Source: Rohdeia mirabilis (GTDB lineage: Bacteria; Planctomycetota; UBA1135; GCA-002686595). Taken from it: DNA of 64,000 nucleotides. The stretch is from the NCBI GenBank assembly GCA_007750655.1, contig CP036290.1, positions 620,001 through 684,000 on the forward strand. The letters run 5' to 3'. The position numbers and the translations under genes were made by a program. Shown here piece by piece: positions 50,669 through 61,315 of the stretch. The notes under the pieces are model-generated. The model saw only the letters and a list, made by a program, of their open reading frames with translations. It did not search any database and was not told the DNA's origin. The stretch's first letter is position 1. Each line of letters begins with the position of its first letter.

Positions 50669-52015
50669 TCAAAGATTCGGGTCGAGGATCGTCAACCACG
50701 AACCGCTCCCGACCGTCAGCGAGAGCGTGCTGGCGACGAAGAGCGCCGGCTGCGTGTGGACCGTCAGCGCGGTGCCCGGTGCGACCGCGACGCCTCCGGG
50801 CCAGGTGCTCGTGAGCGCGCCGTCGAGGCCCACGAAGCCCGGGAACAGCACGAAGGCGTTCGCGTCGAGCACGAGCGAGCCGTTGAAGTCGGGCACGAAC
50901 AGGTCGGCGGGCCCGGCGGCGACGCCCAACACCACGAAGGCGCCGGGCTCGCCGCCGATCGTGAACGTGATCGGCTGACCGGCGCGCACGGGCGAGGCGG
51001 CGCGGTGGCTGACGGGCTGACCGACGAGTCCGTCGATCGAGCCGAACACCAGCGCCGTGGAGTTCCCAGGTGAACCGGCCGGGCAGGTGGGCGGATCGAA
51101 GCCCGGTCCGGGTGCTCCCGGCGAGAACGTGCACGCGAGCAGCCGCACGTCGACGGGCCCGGTCGCCGGTGCGTGCTGGCCCAACGCGTCGCCGCCGTCG
51201 CCGCCCGCACCGCAGGTCGCCGGCGTCCCCGGGACCAGTCCGCCGATGCCGCCGACGCCACCCTCGAAGCGGCAGTCCGACGCCATGGCGTAGCCGGCGT
51301 CGAGCGCGAGTCCGAGTCCGCCCGTACCACCGTCGTCGGCCACGAGTGCGCTCGCCACCGAGCCGCCGTCGCCGCCGATGAACACGCACTCGTAGCTCGT
51401 CACGCGCGTGCCGACCGCGTCCACGCCATCGCCGCCGTCACCGCGCGTCGAGAAAACGGGTGCGAAGTCTGCGCCGTCGCCGCCCTCGAACGTGCAGCGC
51501 ATGAAGATGGCGCTCGCGCAGTCCTCGACCGACGTGCCCGCGTGACCGTCGGGGTGGAAGGTGGGGGAGCCCAGGAATCCGTCGCCCTGGTCGCCGCGCA
51601 CCACGCAGGCCTCGAGCCACACGATTCCGGCGCAGTCGGTCAACTCGAGCGCGCTGCCTCCCGTTCCGACGATCCGCAGTCCGCGCAGGGACGCGCTCCG
51701 TCCGGCGGGGAGGTCGCGCACGGCGCTGCTGCCGAGGACGATCGAAGCCCCGTCGATGTCGGCCGCGATCGACACGCTCTTGCCGACCAGTTCGAACCCG
51801 CTGTAGAGGCCTGGGCGGACCAGCACCAGGTCGCCGTCGACGGCCGCGTTGAGTGCGGGCTGCACGTCGACGAAGTCGGTGCCCTGTCCACCGTCGTCGT
51901 CCACGACCCACACGCGGTCGGCGGCAGCGGTGGTGGCGAGGAGCGCGGAGGCGAGCAGCGTCGCGCCGGAGCGCAGGACGGAGCAGCCGAAGATCGAGAG
52001 TGTGTCGGTGCGCAT
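50669..52015 (-). CDS. Secreted right-handed beta-helix-type protein (paralog 2)
   Basis: 448 aa. Signal peptide (about 1-36, ending AAAD), then VWVVDDDGGQGTDFVDVQPALNAAVDGDLVLVRPGLYSGF, matching the start of paralog 1 residue by residue in layout. The helix strands carry GGDGADFAPVFSTRGDGGDG and similar Gly-rich loops. The C-terminal part ends LTILDPNL, as in paralog 1. Tandem duplication with divergence is the likely origin. The two are separated by 181 nt, so each may have its own promoter. Confidence 0.75.
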   Translation of the reverse strand: MRTDTLSIFGCSVLRSGATLLASALLATTAAADRVWVVDDDGGQGTDFVDVQPALNAAVDGDLVLVRPGLYSGFELVGKSVSIAADIDGASIVLGSSAVRDLPAGRSASLRGLRIVGTGGSALELTDCAGIVWLEACVVRGDQGDGFLGSPTFHPDGHAGTSVEDCASAIFMRCTFEGGDGADFAPVFSTRGDGGDGVDAVGTRVTSYECVFIGGDGGSVASALVADDGGTGGLGLALDAGYAMASDCRFEGGVGGIGGLVPGTPATCGAGGDGGDALGQHAPATGPVDVRLLACTFSPGAPGPGFDPPTCPAGSPGNSTALVFGSIDGLVGQPVSHRAASPVRAGQPITFTIGGEPGAFVVLGVAAGPADLFVPDFNGSLVLDANAFVLFPGFVGLDGALTSTWPGGVAVAPGTALTVHTQPALFVASTLSLTVGSGSWLTILDPNL

Positions 52016-52135
52016 GGCTGAGTCGGATGGGAGACGACGTGGACGGCCGGCGTCAAGGTACTCCTCCGTCATCAAGCGCGCTTCGCCGCTCCGTCAAGCC
52101 ATCCCGCGCCCCTCACGACGCCCGAACCGAAGGCG

Positions 52136-53788
52136 TCAGTCGTCCTCCCAGGGCATCTTCTCGGGCTCGGGGATCGCCGGCGGCATCTCTTCCACGCGCC
52201 GGGCGATCGTCGCGAGCATGTCCTGGTAGCCGGCGCCGTGCAGCGAGTGCCCCATGCCCGGAACCACCTCGACGACCATGTGCTCGAGCAGTCCGGCGGC
52301 CTCGGCCAGGCCCTTGAAACGTTCGACGGCGCCTTCGAGGTAGAAGTTGTCCATCTCGCCCGCGTAGATGCGGATCTTGCCGGTCAGCACGTCCTCGAGC
52401 TCGTCCCAGTCGTTCAACAGACGCAGCGAGATGTCGAAGTTGCGCCAGGTGCGCGCGACCGCGTGGTCGATCACGCCGGTCTCCACGTCGAACACGCGCT
52501 GCGGCAGGCCGTTCTCGTCCAGTTGGCTGAACGTGCCCTCGAACGAGCGGATCTGACCGCCGGGGTTGAGCACGTGCTCGCGCCGCACGAACTCCTCGTA
52601 GGTCAGCATGATCTCGTCGCCGCGGCGCGCGAGCGGGCGCGGCTGGCCGTTCTCGTCCACGTACATGTTGCGCGGCGTCTTCTCGTCGATCGGCTCGTAC
52701 AGGTCGATGCCCTGGAAGTCGTGGAAGTCGATCGGGTCGGGGACGTGGCTCCAGCAGCCCTGGAACTGCAGCGGGTAGGCCACCTGCAGCCACAGCGACG
52801 ACCAGCCGCCCGAGCTCACGCCCGTGACGTAGCGGTGCCGCAGGTCACCGCCGCCGAACCGGGCCTCGAGCGCGGGGACCATCTCGCGCACCAGCATGTC
52901 GCCCCACGGGCCGATGCTGAACGAGTTGCAGAAGACCGAGTGGCCGAAGCGGTTGGACGCGTCGGGCACCACGACGATGCAGTCGGCGAGGACGCTGCCT
53001 TCGCGGGCGCGACGCTCCCAGCCGCGGATGTCGTCCGCCGTGCCGCCGAATCCGGTCACGCTGTAGACCACCGGATAGACCTTCTCGGGGTCGTGATTCA
53101 GCGGCAACAGGACGCCGGCGCGCACCGTGTACTCGAAGCCCCAGAACGCGCTGAGCAGCGGACTGGTCATCTCGAACAGCTTGATGCGCTCGGTCTCCTC
53201 GAAAGGTTCGGCCGCCACGACGGTGTCGAGCACGAGGCGCAGCGCTCCCGTCGCATCCGGGCGGTGGACGGCCTTCGCCACCGCGCTGTGGACGTCGCCC
53301 GCGTCGAGTCCGGCTTCGCGACCGGTGGTGCTGCGGCGCGCGACCGCTTGCACGTTCCACTGGCCGGGCGACGGTGCGGCGGCGCTGTCGGTCGCATCGG
53401 TCGCGCCGGGCGCCGGGAGGTTCCAGTCGAAGTCGGCCCAATCCTTCGGGAAGCTCGCCAGCGCGTCCTCCTGGCGCAGGATCAGCGGTTCGGCACCGGC
53501 TTCGACGTCGACCGCGAAGCGCAGCATCGGCGGCGCGCCGAACCACTCGTGCATGACCTGGCGCGGCTCGCCGCGGCGACCCGGCTGGGTGATCGCGACG
53601 ATGACGTCGCCTTCGAACCCTTCGGGGAAGACCGTGGCGTCGAAGACCAGTTCGAAGGTCCCGATCTCGGCGGCCGGCGCGTCCTGGACGGGAGCGCTCG
53701 CAGCGGCGGTGAGGGGCGCGGTCCAGGCGACCGCGAGGAGGGCGAACGGGAGGGCGCCGAGGGGCGCGTGGCGAAGGTTCGTGGACAT
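52136..53788 (-). CDS. Exported alpha/beta-hydrolase (putative esterase)
   Basis: 550 aa with signal peptide (about 1-31). The N-terminal half (about 35-215) is a beta-rich domain. The hydrolase (about 225-520) contains YPVVYSVTGFGGTADDIRGWE (oxyanion region), the nucleophile S325 in TGVSSGGWSS and the putative His of GMGHSLHG near 510. Similar 'putative esterase' proteins (Esterase D/feruloyl-esterase type) occur in polysaccharide degraders. The substrate is unknown. It is divergent from the polytopic membrane protein gene. Confidence 0.85.
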   Translation of the reverse strand: MSTNLRHAPLGALPFALLAVAWTAPLTAAASAPVQDAPAAEIGTFELVFDATVFPEGFEGDVIVAITQPGRRGEPRQVMHEWFGAPPMLRFAVDVEAGAEPLILRQEDALASFPKDWADFDWNLPAPGATDATDSAAAPSPGQWNVQAVARRSTTGREAGLDAGDVHSAVAKAVHRPDATGALRLVLDTVVAAEPFEETERIKLFEMTSPLLSAFWGFEYTVRAGVLLPLNHDPEKVYPVVYSVTGFGGTADDIRGWERRAREGSVLADCIVVVPDASNRFGHSVFCNSFSIGPWGDMLVREMVPALEARFGGGDLRHRYVTGVSSGGWSSLWLQVAYPLQFQGCWSHVPDPIDFHDFQGIDLYEPIDEKTPRNMYVDENGQPRPLARRGDEIMLTYEEFVRREHVLNPGGQIRSFEGTFSQLDENGLPQRVFDVETGVIDHAVARTWRNFDISLRLLNDWDELEDVLTGKIRIYAGEMDNFYLEGAVERFKGLAEAAGLLEHMVVEVVPGMGHSLHGAGYQDMLATIARRVEEMPPAIPEPEKMPWEDD

Positions 53789-53935
53789 GGGCGAGAGGGT
53801 ACCCGACCCCTGCTGCCCTCGACCCTCGCGGCCGAGGACTCCGCCGCGGCGGACCGCGCCCCGATCGAGGCGGACGCTCACCGAACGGGGACCGTAGGCT
53901 GGCGCCGCCGGCACGCGCGAGCGGGCCCGACCTCG

Positions 53936-55477
53936 ATGCACGCCCACACCCGCTCGCCGAACCGCACGGACGTCCTCGTCGCCGCGCTCGTGGCGCTGGG
54001 CGTCCTCTTCGTGTACCTCGCGACGATCCAGGACCAACTGTGGGGCGACGGTCCGCACCTGTTGCGGTTGCTCGACTGGGAGCAGCGCCCCTGGTGGCGA
54101 GCCTGGCCGCACTGGCTGCACACGCCGTTGGCCGAGTGCTTCGGCGCCAGCGGTCCGTTCCGACTGCCGCACGACAACTACGTGCTCGCTTCGGCCGTGC
54201 CCGCGGCCGTCGGTTGCGGCGCCGTGTTCACCGCCGCGCGCCTGGTCGGCGCCGGTCGGGCGGCGGCGGTCGCGGCGGCGCTGTTGGTGGGACTCGCGCC
54301 GGTCCTGTGGCTGTTCGCAACGGTGCTCGAGGTGCACGCGACGCACTTCGGCGTCGTGGCGGTCGCCATCGCCGCGAGTCTGTGGGCCGCACCGCGCACC
54401 GGGCCGCGCGCCTTCCTCGCCGTGCACGCGGGACTGTTCCTCGTGGTGGCCGCGTCGCACCTGACCGCGTTGACGTTGGTGCCGATCTGGGCGCTGCTCG
54501 GGTGGTTCGCCCGTTGGCGCGGCGCCGCGGACCGCGAGCCCGTCCGCGCTGCGACCCTGGTGCGCGCGTGCCTGCCGCACGGCCTGCTCGCGTGCCTCGG
54601 GTTCGCCGCCGCGATGGGCGTGGCCCAGCTCGTCTTCTACCGCTTCGCCACCGACGACGCGGAGGCCGTCTCGAACATCGCCGAGATGATCGCGGACAGC
54701 GTCGAGCCGATCAGTTGGGCCTACCTGAGGGACGACTGGGTCGAGCCGCTGGCGTGGTTGCTCCCGCCGTTGCTGTTCGCGCTGGCCGGTCTGCTCGTGC
54801 CGTCGTCGCGCGCGCGGCTCACGAGCGACGCTCGCGGTTGGTGGCTCGTCACGTTCCTCGGCGGTGCGCCGCTGTTCGTGTTCTACGCGCTGTGGGCGCT
54901 GCCGAACGACGGCGGCTACGCGGCGGGTTGGTTGCCCTTCGCCGGCGTGGCGGCCGCGTTGGTCCCGGGCCTGTTCGGATCGGCCGTGGCCGCGCGAGTG
55001 GTCGCGTTCGCCGCGCTCGTGCTGGTCGGGCTACAGGCCCTCGCCGGCTGGAGCGAGGTGCACGCGAACGCCGAGCGTTTCGAAGCCTTCGACGGGCCGC
55101 AGCGCGTCGCGGCCTTCCGCAGCGCGCTCGGCGAGGGCGGTGGACTCGTGCTCGAGGTCGACATGCTCAACCGACCGCTCGGGTGGGACATCGACGGCGT
55201 CGAGACGATCGACCTGGTGCTCGAACTGCGCGGGCTGTCGGACGAAGCGATGCGCGCGCGGGTGATCGAGCTGCTCGAGACGCGCGTGCGCCGCCACGTG
55301 GGACCGGTGCTGGTCGACACGCGCTACCGCGACCTGGTCGGCGCCGGCGGACCCTTCGAGGACCTGATCGCGATGTTCGAGAGCGAGGTCCTCGAGCGCT
55401 TCGACTTCGTGCGTCGGCCGGGGCACGGATGGCCGCTGGTCGAGCTCGTGCCGCGCGCCGCGGACCCGGACGAGTAG
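53936..55477 (+). CDS. Polytopic membrane protein (glycosyltransferase-like)
   Basis: 513 aa, ATG at 53936. It has 10-11 hydrophobic segments in the first 400 residues. The first extracytoplasmic loop IQDQLWGDGPHLLRLLD carries an Asp, as in GT-C and DUF2723-type protein glycosyltransferases (where a DxxE/D pair in loop 1 binds substrate). A soluble C-terminal domain of about 115 aa follows (SALGEGGGLVLEVDMLNRPLGW...). Assignment to that fold is tentative; transport or other functions are possible. Confidence 0.65.
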   Translation: MHAHTRSPNRTDVLVAALVALGVLFVYLATIQDQLWGDGPHLLRLLDWEQRPWWRAWPHWLHTPLAECFGASGPFRLPHDNYVLASAVPAAVGCGAVFTAARLVGAGRAAAVAAALLVGLAPVLWLFATVLEVHATHFGVVAVAIAASLWAAPRTGPRAFLAVHAGLFLVVAASHLTALTLVPIWALLGWFARWRGAADREPVRAATLVRACLPHGLLACLGFAAAMGVAQLVFYRFATDDAEAVSNIAEMIADSVEPISWAYLRDDWVEPLAWLLPPLLFALAGLLVPSSRARLTSDARGWWLVTFLGGAPLFVFYALWALPNDGGYAAGWLPFAGVAAALVPGLFGSAVAARVVAFAALVLVGLQALAGWSEVHANAERFEAFDGPQRVAAFRSALGEGGGLVLEVDMLNRPLGWDIDGVETIDLVLELRGLSDEAMRARVIELLETRVRRHVGPVLVDTRYRDLVGAGGPFEDLIAMFESEVLERFDFVRRPGHGWPLVELVPRAADPDE

Positions 55478-55510
55478 GTCGACCGCGGGACGTCGATCGA
55501 GCGCCGGCCG

Positions 55511-56152
55511 TCAGAAGTCCAAGGTCGGCGGTGCGCAGGCGGTCTCCGCTCCGAGCGCGCGTCGCAGCCCGGGGTAGATGCGAGCGCCAAGGACGTTGAC
55601 CGCGAGCTCGGCGAAGCCCTCGTCACCGAGGGCCGCACGCAGTCGCGCCACCGTTGCAGCGTCCGCGTTCTGGCCACCGACGACCTGGGTCGCGTAGGCG
55701 TGCACGAGGCGCAGGTCCGGCGGCAGTCGCTCGGGATCCTCGAGGACCTGGCGCAGGAGGGACCGCTCGACCCCGGCCTCGACCGCCATCCGCAGCGTCA
55801 GTTGGGTGCACTGGCCGCAGTCGTCCGCGAGCAGCGCGCCGACGAGCCCGACGTAGTGCGCGTCGAGCGGCAGGTGGACGCGGTGCTCCGACAGCTCCAT
55901 GGAGGAGGCGAAGGCGCCGAACGCATCCGGCGACAGGTCGAGCAACTGCTCCAGGTAACCGACGTCGTACGCGTACCGTCGACCGAAGTCCTCGAGCCAC
56001 GCACGGGTCTCGGCCTCGGAGGGAGCTGCGACGGCCTCGGCCGGTCCTACGACCGGCTCTTCGGTCGGCTCTTCGACCGCGGTCGAGTTCGATGCACAGG
56101 AGGCGAGCAGGAGCGGCAGGGCCAGGAGCGACGGACGGAGGCGAAGTTCCAT
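55511..56152 (-). CDS. Lipoprotein with AhpD/carboxymuconolactone decarboxylase-like domain
   Basis: 213 aa. Lipobox LLASC (Cys19) after a short signal. The mature domain is all-helical with the redox motif C112-G-Q-C115 in DDCGQCTQLTLRMAVEAGV, preceded by HYVGLVGALLA. AhpD/CMD-like proteins have this helix pair and use the CxxC as thiol-peroxidase or decarboxylase site. Location outside the cytoplasm is unusual for the family. Possible role in redox defence; inference. It converges with the membrane protein gene. Confidence 0.75.
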   Translation of the reverse strand: MELRLRPSLLALPLLLASCASNSTAVEEPTEEPVVGPAEAVAAPSEAETRAWLEDFGRRYAYDVGYLEQLLDLSPDAFGAFASSMELSEHRVHLPLDAHYVGLVGALLADDCGQCTQLTLRMAVEAGVERSLLRQVLEDPERLPPDLRLVHAYATQVVGGQNADAATVARLRAALGDEGFAELAVNVLGARIYPGLRRALGAETACAPPTLDF

Positions 56153-56223
56153 GCGCAGAGTGTCGCTCGGTCACGCGCCCGTTCCAACGCCGTGGCCCCA
56201 CGCGCCGCCGGACGAGGGCCGAC

Positions 56224-57705
56224 TCACGCGAGCAGCGCCCGCACCACCTCGCCGTGCACGTCCGTCAGGCGGAAGTCGCGGCCCTGGTGGCGGAAGGTCA
56301 ACTTCTCGTGGTCGACGCCGAGCAGGTGCAGCAGCGTCGCGTTCAGGTCGTGGACGTGCACCGGGTCGCGCGTGACGTTGTAGGAGAAGTCACAGGTCTC
56401 GCCGTGCACGACGCCGCCCTTCACGCCACCTCCCGCGAGCCACATCGAGAAGCAGCGCGGGTGGTGGTCGCGGCCGTAGTTCGCCTCGCTCAAGGGGCCT
56501 TGGCAGTAGACGGTGCGTCCGAACTCGCCGCCCCAGACCACGAGCGTGTCGTCGAGCATGCCGCGCTGCTTCAGGTCCTGCACCAGGGCCCACGCTGGCT
56601 GGTCGACGTCGCGACACTGATTGGGCAGGTCCTTCGGCAGGTCGGAGTGCTGGTCCCAGCCGCGGTGGAAGATCTGCACCATCGGCACGCCGCGTTCGGC
56701 CAGGCGCCGCGCGAGCAGACACGAGGCGGCGAACGTGCCGGGCTTCTTCGCGTCGGGGCCGTAGAGCTCGAACACGGACTCCGGTTCGCTCGACACGTCG
56801 GTCAACTCGGGCACGGACGTCTGCATGCGGAAGGCCAGTTCGTAGGCCTCGATGCGCGCGCGCGTCTCCGGATCGCCGACCGCGTCCGCCGTGCGACCGT
56901 TCAGCTTCGCCAACGCGTCGAGCACGAGCCGCCGCCGCGCGCGGTCCACGCCGGGCGGATCCGACAGGTACAGCACCGGATCGCCCGCGGCCCGCAGGCC
57001 GACGCCCTGGTGCTGCGAAGGCAGGAAGCCCGAGCCCCACAGCCGCGAGAACAGTGCCTGCGCCTCCTGCCGACCGGTCCAACTGGCCTGCATGACGACG
57101 AAGGCCGGCAGGTCCTCGTTGGGCGAACCGAGACCGTAGGACAGCCACGATCCCAGGCTCGGACGCCCCGGTTGTTCGTGGCCGGTCTGGATGAACGTGA
57201 TGCCCGGGTCGTGGTTGATCGACTCGGTGAACATCGAGCGCACGATCGCGATGTCGTCGACCATCTTCGCCGTGTGGGGCAGCAGTTCGCTGACCCAGGC
57301 GCCGCTCTCGCCGTGCTGGTCGAACGCGAAACGCGACGGTGCGATCGGAAAGCGCGCCTGACCCGACGTCATGGTCGTGAAGCGCTGGCCCGCGACGACC
57401 GAATCGGGCAGATCGGTGTCGTACAGGTCGAGCAGGCCCGGCTTGTGGTCGAACGTCTCGAGCTGGCTCGGCGCGCCCGACATGAAGAGCCAGATGATGC
57501 GCTTGGCCTTCGGCGCGAAGTGCGGCGCGAGCTGGCGCACGGCCCGTTCGGCGCTCGCCGCGCCACCGACCCGCGGAGCGGCGCCCGGGCCGAGCCGAGC
57601 CAGCGCGGCGCCGCCCAGGGTCGCCAGCGAACCGCGCAGCAGCGCGCGCCGCGAACGGGCGGTCAACAGGTCGCGGACGGGAGAGGGGAGGGACGGATCG
57701 TTCAT
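56224..57705 (-). CDS. DUF1501 protein (planctomycete sulfatase-fold-like)
   Basis: 493 aa from ATG complement 57705; a GTG at 57720, overlapping the PSD1 stop (GTGA), would add five residues. The N-terminus has a Tat-like motif ([18 protein letters not shown]). The fold shows [25 protein letters not shown] at the start, then the DUF1501 blocks [19 protein letters not shown], [34 protein letters not shown] and [20 protein letters not shown]. This family is almost always encoded beside PSD1 cytochrome proteins in Planctomycetota and is thought to act in the same export or degradation pathway. The exact reaction is unknown. Confidence 0.95.
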   Translation of the reverse strand: MNDPSLPSPVRDLLTARSRRALLRGSLATLGGAALARLGPGAAPRVGGAASAERAVRQLAPHFAPKAKRIIWLFMSGAPSQLETFDHKPGLLDLYDTDLPDSVVAGQRFTTMTSGQARFPIAPSRFAFDQHGESGAWVSELLPHTAKMVDDIAIVRSMFTESINHDPGITFIQTGHEQPGRPSLGSWLSYGLGSPNEDLPAFVVMQASWTGRQEAQALFSRLWGSGFLPSQHQGVGLRAAGDPVLYLSDPPGVDRARRRLVLDALAKLNGRTADAVGDPETRARIEAYELAFRMQTSVPELTDVSSEPESVFELYGPDAKKPGTFAASCLLARRLAERGVPMVQIFHRGWDQHSDLPKDLPNQCRDVDQPAWALVQDLKQRGMLDDTLVVWGGEFGRTVYCQGPLSEANYGRDHHPRCFSMWLAGGGVKGGVVHGETCDFSYNVTRDPVHVHDLNATLLHLLGVDHEKLTFRHQGRDFRLTDVHGEVVRALLA

Positions 57706-57716
57706 GGCCACGGCGG

Positions 57717-60700
57717 TCACTCGAGGTTCAAGGTGGCGTCGAGGTTGAGGACCGTCTGGGCCACCAGCGTCAGTGCGGCCAACGTCAGCGTGTCCTCGGC
57801 GCTCGCCATCGGCGCCGGCGATGCACCGACGTCGAGCAGGGCCTCGGCGGCACCGGGTTCCGCAGCGAACGACGCGCGCGCGGCCTCGAAGAGCGCGGCG
57901 AGGGCGTCCGCTTCGAACGGCTCGGGCGCGCGGGCGAGACACCGGAGCACGATCCGCTCGACCGCGTGCGCGCCGCCGACCTCGCTGAACGCCAGCGCCG
58001 CCAGCGCGCGCGCCGCCTCCACGTGCTGTTCGTCGTTGAGCAGCACCAGCGCCTGCAGCGGCGTGTTCGTGCGCTCGCGCAGCACGACGCAGAACTCGCG
58101 ACTCGGCGCGTCGAGCAGCGTCATCGCCGGCGGCGCCGACGTGCGCTTCCAGTAGGTGTAGAGCGAACGGCGGTAGAGGTCGTCGCCGTCGCCGCGCGCG
58201 AAATCGGCCGTGTTCGAGCTCGGATAGGCCACTTCGCGCCACAGACCGGGCGGCTGGTACGGCTTCACGCTCGGCCCGCCGACCGACTCGACCAACAGGC
58301 CGCTCGCGAACAGCGCCTGGTCGCGCAGCACCTCGGCGTCGAGGCGGAAGCGCGGCCCGCGCGCGAGCCACGCGTTCTTCGGATCCGCCTGCCAGGTCGC
58401 GGGCGTCGCGTCCGAACGCTGGCGCCAGGTGCCGGAGCACAGGATCGTGCGGTGCAGCCAACGCAGGTCCCAGCCGTGCGCCATGAACTCGCACGCCAAC
58501 CAGTCGAGCAGCTCGGGATGCGTCGGCCAGGCGCCCTGCACGCCGAAGTCGTCGGGCGTCGTCACCAGTCCGCGGCCGAAGTGCTGTTGCCAGACTCGGT
58601 TCACGGCCACGCGCGCCGTCAGCGGGTTCCGGTCGCTCGCGATCCAGCGCGCGAGGCCCAGGCGGTTGCGCGGCGCGCCCTCGGGCAGCCTGCCGAACAG
58701 CGCGGGCACGTCCGACACCACCGCGCCGCCGGGGTGGTCGTACTGGCCGCGCACGAGGATGCGCGTCGCGACCGGCTCGGCGCGGTCGCGCAGGATCAAC
58801 GTGTGGGGGACCGACGCCTCGAGTTGCTCGAGGTCGCGCTGCATCTCTGCCAGCAGCGTGCGCCGTTCGCCCCATTCGGACGACGCGGACGCGCGGTAGT
58901 GGTCGCGCAACGCCGTGCGCGCGTCGTCGTCGAGATCGTCGGCGCGGGTCTCGAGGAGAAGAGCGATCGCCGTCGGGGGGAGCGCGCCGCGCACGTCGAG
59001 GACCTCCATCCCGAACGCGAACCCGCCGGCGCGGTTGACGACCTTGCACAGGAGCTCGTGCTCGCCGCCGCCCAGGTACAGCTCGACCTCGTCCTGTCGC
59101 GGCGCGTAGCTGCGGGCCACGTCGCGGGCGAGCACTTCGGCCCCGTCGAGCCACACGCGCAGACCGTCGTCGCTCCCGAACGCGAGGCGCAGGCGCACGT
59201 CCTCGCGCGCGGTGAGCGTCCGGCGCAGATAGACCGCGGCGTTGTCGCCCGCGAAGTCCGCGCGCGCGCCGTCGGCCAGCTCCAGCGGCTCGAACGAGAC
59301 GGCGGTGCGCGGGCCGCCCGGATCGGGACCGAGGTCGGTGTCGAAGGGGTGCCCGCCGTCCGCGGCGGTGAGCGGCGGCGTCGCGAGCCAGGTGCCGAAC
59401 GTGAGCGGGTGCAGCGCGATCGACGACGTGCCCGACAGGCGCACGGCGCTCGGGAAGTGGCGCGCGTGGGCGCTGCGCATCTCGAGCACCAGCCGGAACG
59501 CACCCGGCGGCGCCGCGTCGGCGAGCCGCAGGCGCACCGCGTGGCGCGCGTCGACCGCTCCGGACAGTGCCCAGGCGCTCTGCGGATCGTCGTCGAGCAG
59601 ACCGTCGGCGCCGTAGTCGGGCTGTTCGTAGTCGGGCTCGGCCAGGTCGAGCTCGACCGCGTTCCAGGTCGCGCCGTCGAAGCGCTCGAGCAGCGCCGTG
59701 CTGATCGCGATGTTGCCGTGGTCCGCGCGCCCGACCTTGCCGTTCGCGCTGCCCGGCAGGACCTCGAGCCGCAGACCGCGCAGGGCGTCCGCCGCGCGTG
59801 CATCGGCGCCCCACTCGAAAGGCAGCGTGTACGAACCGAACTCGGCGTGCGGTCCGGTGGCTTCGAGCGCACCGTCCGCGCGCGGCGTGAAGACCACAGG
59901 ATCCTCGACGCTCGACGGTTCGGCCGCGGGCGCGTCGATCGCGAGCGGCGTCCACAGCTCGGCCAGTGCAGCGCGCCGCTCCTCCTCCCACGTGCGCTGT
60001 TCGCGGTCCCAGGTGCGGTTCGGCGCCGCGAGCTCGCGTTCGAGCCCCGCGATCAGCTCGCGCCGTTGTTCGAGATCGGCCTCGAGTTCGGCGCTGGGCA
60101 CCGCGAGCGTCGGCGCCGGCGTCGGCCCGTTCTCGTCCGACGCCTTGCCCTCCACGTCGTCGAAGAACGAGTACAGCGCGTAGTACTCCTCCATCGAGAA
60201 CGGGTCGTACTTGTGGTCGTGGCACTTCGCGCAGCCGAGCGTCAGACCGAGGAAGACGGTCGACGTGGTGTCGACGCGGTCCCAGGCGTACTTCGCGAGG
60301 TACTCCTCGTCGATCAGTCCACCCTCGGCCGTGGTCGGGTTGCAGCGGTTGAAGCCCGTGGCCACGAGTTGCGACCGCGTCGGTTCGGGCAACAGGTCGC
60401 CCGCCAGTTGTTCCACCACGAACCGGTCGTAGGGCATGTTGCTGGCGAAGGCCTCGATCACCCAGTCGCGCCAGGGCCAGATCGAGCGGTGGTTGTCGAG
60501 GTGCAGGCCGTGCGTGTCGCCGTAGCGCGCCGCGTCGAGCCATTGCCGCGTCATGTGCTCGGCGTGGCGCGGGTGTTCGAGCAGTTCGTCGACCGCGCGC
60601 TCGTACCAGTCGTCGCGCTCGTCGGCGAGCACGCGTTCCAAGAGGTCGAGCGGCGCCGGCAGTCCCCACAGCGTCAGGCACAGTCGCCGCACCAAGGTGG

Positions 60701-61247
60701 CGCGGTCCGCTTCCGGGCGCGGCTCAAGGTCGCGACCTTCGAGTGCGGCGCGCACGAACGCGTCGACGGCGCCTGTGCCTTCGCTGGCGTCGGGCACGCT
60801 CGGCTCCACCGGTGCCACGTAGGCCCAGTGCGGCTCGTACTCCGCGCCCTGGGCGATCCAGCGTTCGAGGACGTCGATCTCGTCCGCGGAGAGCGGCGCA
60901 CCGTGGCCCGTGGGGGGCATGACGTCGACGCCGTCGCCGCCGCGCACGCGCGCGATCAGCTCGCTCGCCTCCGGTTCACCGGGCGCGATCACGCGGAACA
61001 GGCCGCGCTCGGCCACCGCGTCCTCGCGCAGGTCGAGGCGCAGTTCGGCCTCGCGCGTGCCAGAGTCCGGTCCGTGGCAGACGAAGCAGCGGTTCGACAG
61101 GATCGGCTGGACGTCGCGCGCGAAGCGCACCGCACCTTCGTCGCCGTGCGTCGCGCCGGCACAGGAGAACGCCGCGGCGACCAGGGCCGGCGCGGCGCCG
61201 AGGAGAGGGAGGAGGGCGGAGAAGGGGCGGTGTCGAGGAGCGATCAC
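57717..61247 (-). CDS. PSCyt1-PSCyt2-PSD1 (DUF1549/DUF1553) cytochrome protein
   Basis: 1176 aa, GTG start. A signal peptide with a possible lipobox (AAFSC, Cys29) precedes the cytochrome c-like PSCyt1 domain with haem motif C54-F-V-C57-H58 and the axial-ligand region DVMPPTG. PSCyt2 (about 155-360) contains [21 protein letters not shown] and [19 protein letters not shown] long middle part (about 400-760) has a PA14-like or carbohydrate-binding character ([19 protein letters not shown]). PSD1 (about 830-1140) includes [31 protein letters not shown] and [16 protein letters not shown] planctomycete signature protein; probably carries electrons or degrades complex polymers outside the cytoplasm. 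Confidence 0.96.
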   Translation of the reverse strand: MIAPRHRPFSALLPLLGAAPALVAAAFSCAGATHGDEGAVRFARDVQPILSNRCFVCHGPDSGTREAELRLDLREDAVAERGLFRVIAPGEPEASELIARVRGGDGVDVMPPTGHGAPLSADEIDVLERWIAQGAEYEPHWAYVAPVEPSVPDASEGTGAVDAFVRAALEGRDLEPRPEADRATLVRRLCLTLWGLPAPLDLLERVLADERDDWYERAVDELLEHPRHAEHMTRQWLDAARYGDTHGLHLDNHRSIWPWRDWVIEAFASNMPYDRFVVEQLAGDLLPEPTRSQLVATGFNRCNPTTAEGGLIDEEYLAKYAWDRVDTTSTVFLGLTLGCAKCHDHKYDPFSMEEYYALYSFFDDVEGKASDENGPTPAPTLAVPSAELEADLEQRRELIAGLERELAAPNRTWDREQRTWEEERRAALAELWTPLAIDAPAAEPSSVEDPVVFTPRADGALEATGPHAEFGSYTLPFEWGADARAADALRGLRLEVLPGSANGKVGRADHGNIAISTALLERFDGATWNAVELDLAEPDYEQPDYGADGLLDDDPQSAWALSGAVDARHAVRLRLADAAPPGAFRLVLEMRSAHARHFPSAVRLSGTSSIALHPLTFGTWLATPPLTAADGGHPFDTDLGPDPGGPRTAVSFEPLELADGARADFAGDNAAVYLRRTLTAREDVRLRLAFGSDDGLRVWLDGAEVLARDVARSYAPRQDEVELYLGGGEHELLCKVVNRAGGFAFGMEVLDVRGALPPTAIALLLETRADDLDDDARTALRDHYRASASSEWGERRTLLAEMQRDLEQLEASVPHTLILRDRAEPVATRILVRGQYDHPGGAVVSDVPALFGRLPEGAPRNRLGLARWIASDRNPLTARVAVNRVWQQHFGRGLVTTPDDFGVQGAWPTHPELLDWLACEFMAHGWDLRWLHRTILCSGTWRQRSDATPATWQADPKNAWLARGPRFRLDAEVLRDQALFASGLLVESVGGPSVKPYQPPGLWREVAYPSSNTADFARGDGDDLYRRSLYTYWKRTSAPPAMTLLDAPSREFCVVLRERTNTPLQALVLLNDEQHVEAARALAALAFSEVGGAHAVERIVLRCLARAPEPFEADALAALFEAARASFAAEPGAAEALLDVGASPAPMASAEDTLTLAALTLVAQTVLNLDATLNLE

Positions 61248-61261
61248 CGCCCCAATCTAGC

Positions 61262-61307
61262 GCCGACGCCGGTCCGCGCGGCCCGTGTGGCCGCGACCAG
61301 CGTCGGC
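61262..61307 (-). terminator. Compound hairpin downstream of the Gly-linker lipoprotein gene
   Basis: An 8-bp stem GCCGACGC (61262-61269) / GCGTCGGC (61300-61307) encloses further paired blocks (GGTC/GACC and GGCC/GGCC with a CGTGT loop). It begins just beyond the stop at 61316 on the minus strand and precedes the PSCyt gene. No T-tract. Confidence 0.5.
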
Positions 61308-61315
61308 CCTCGTCC

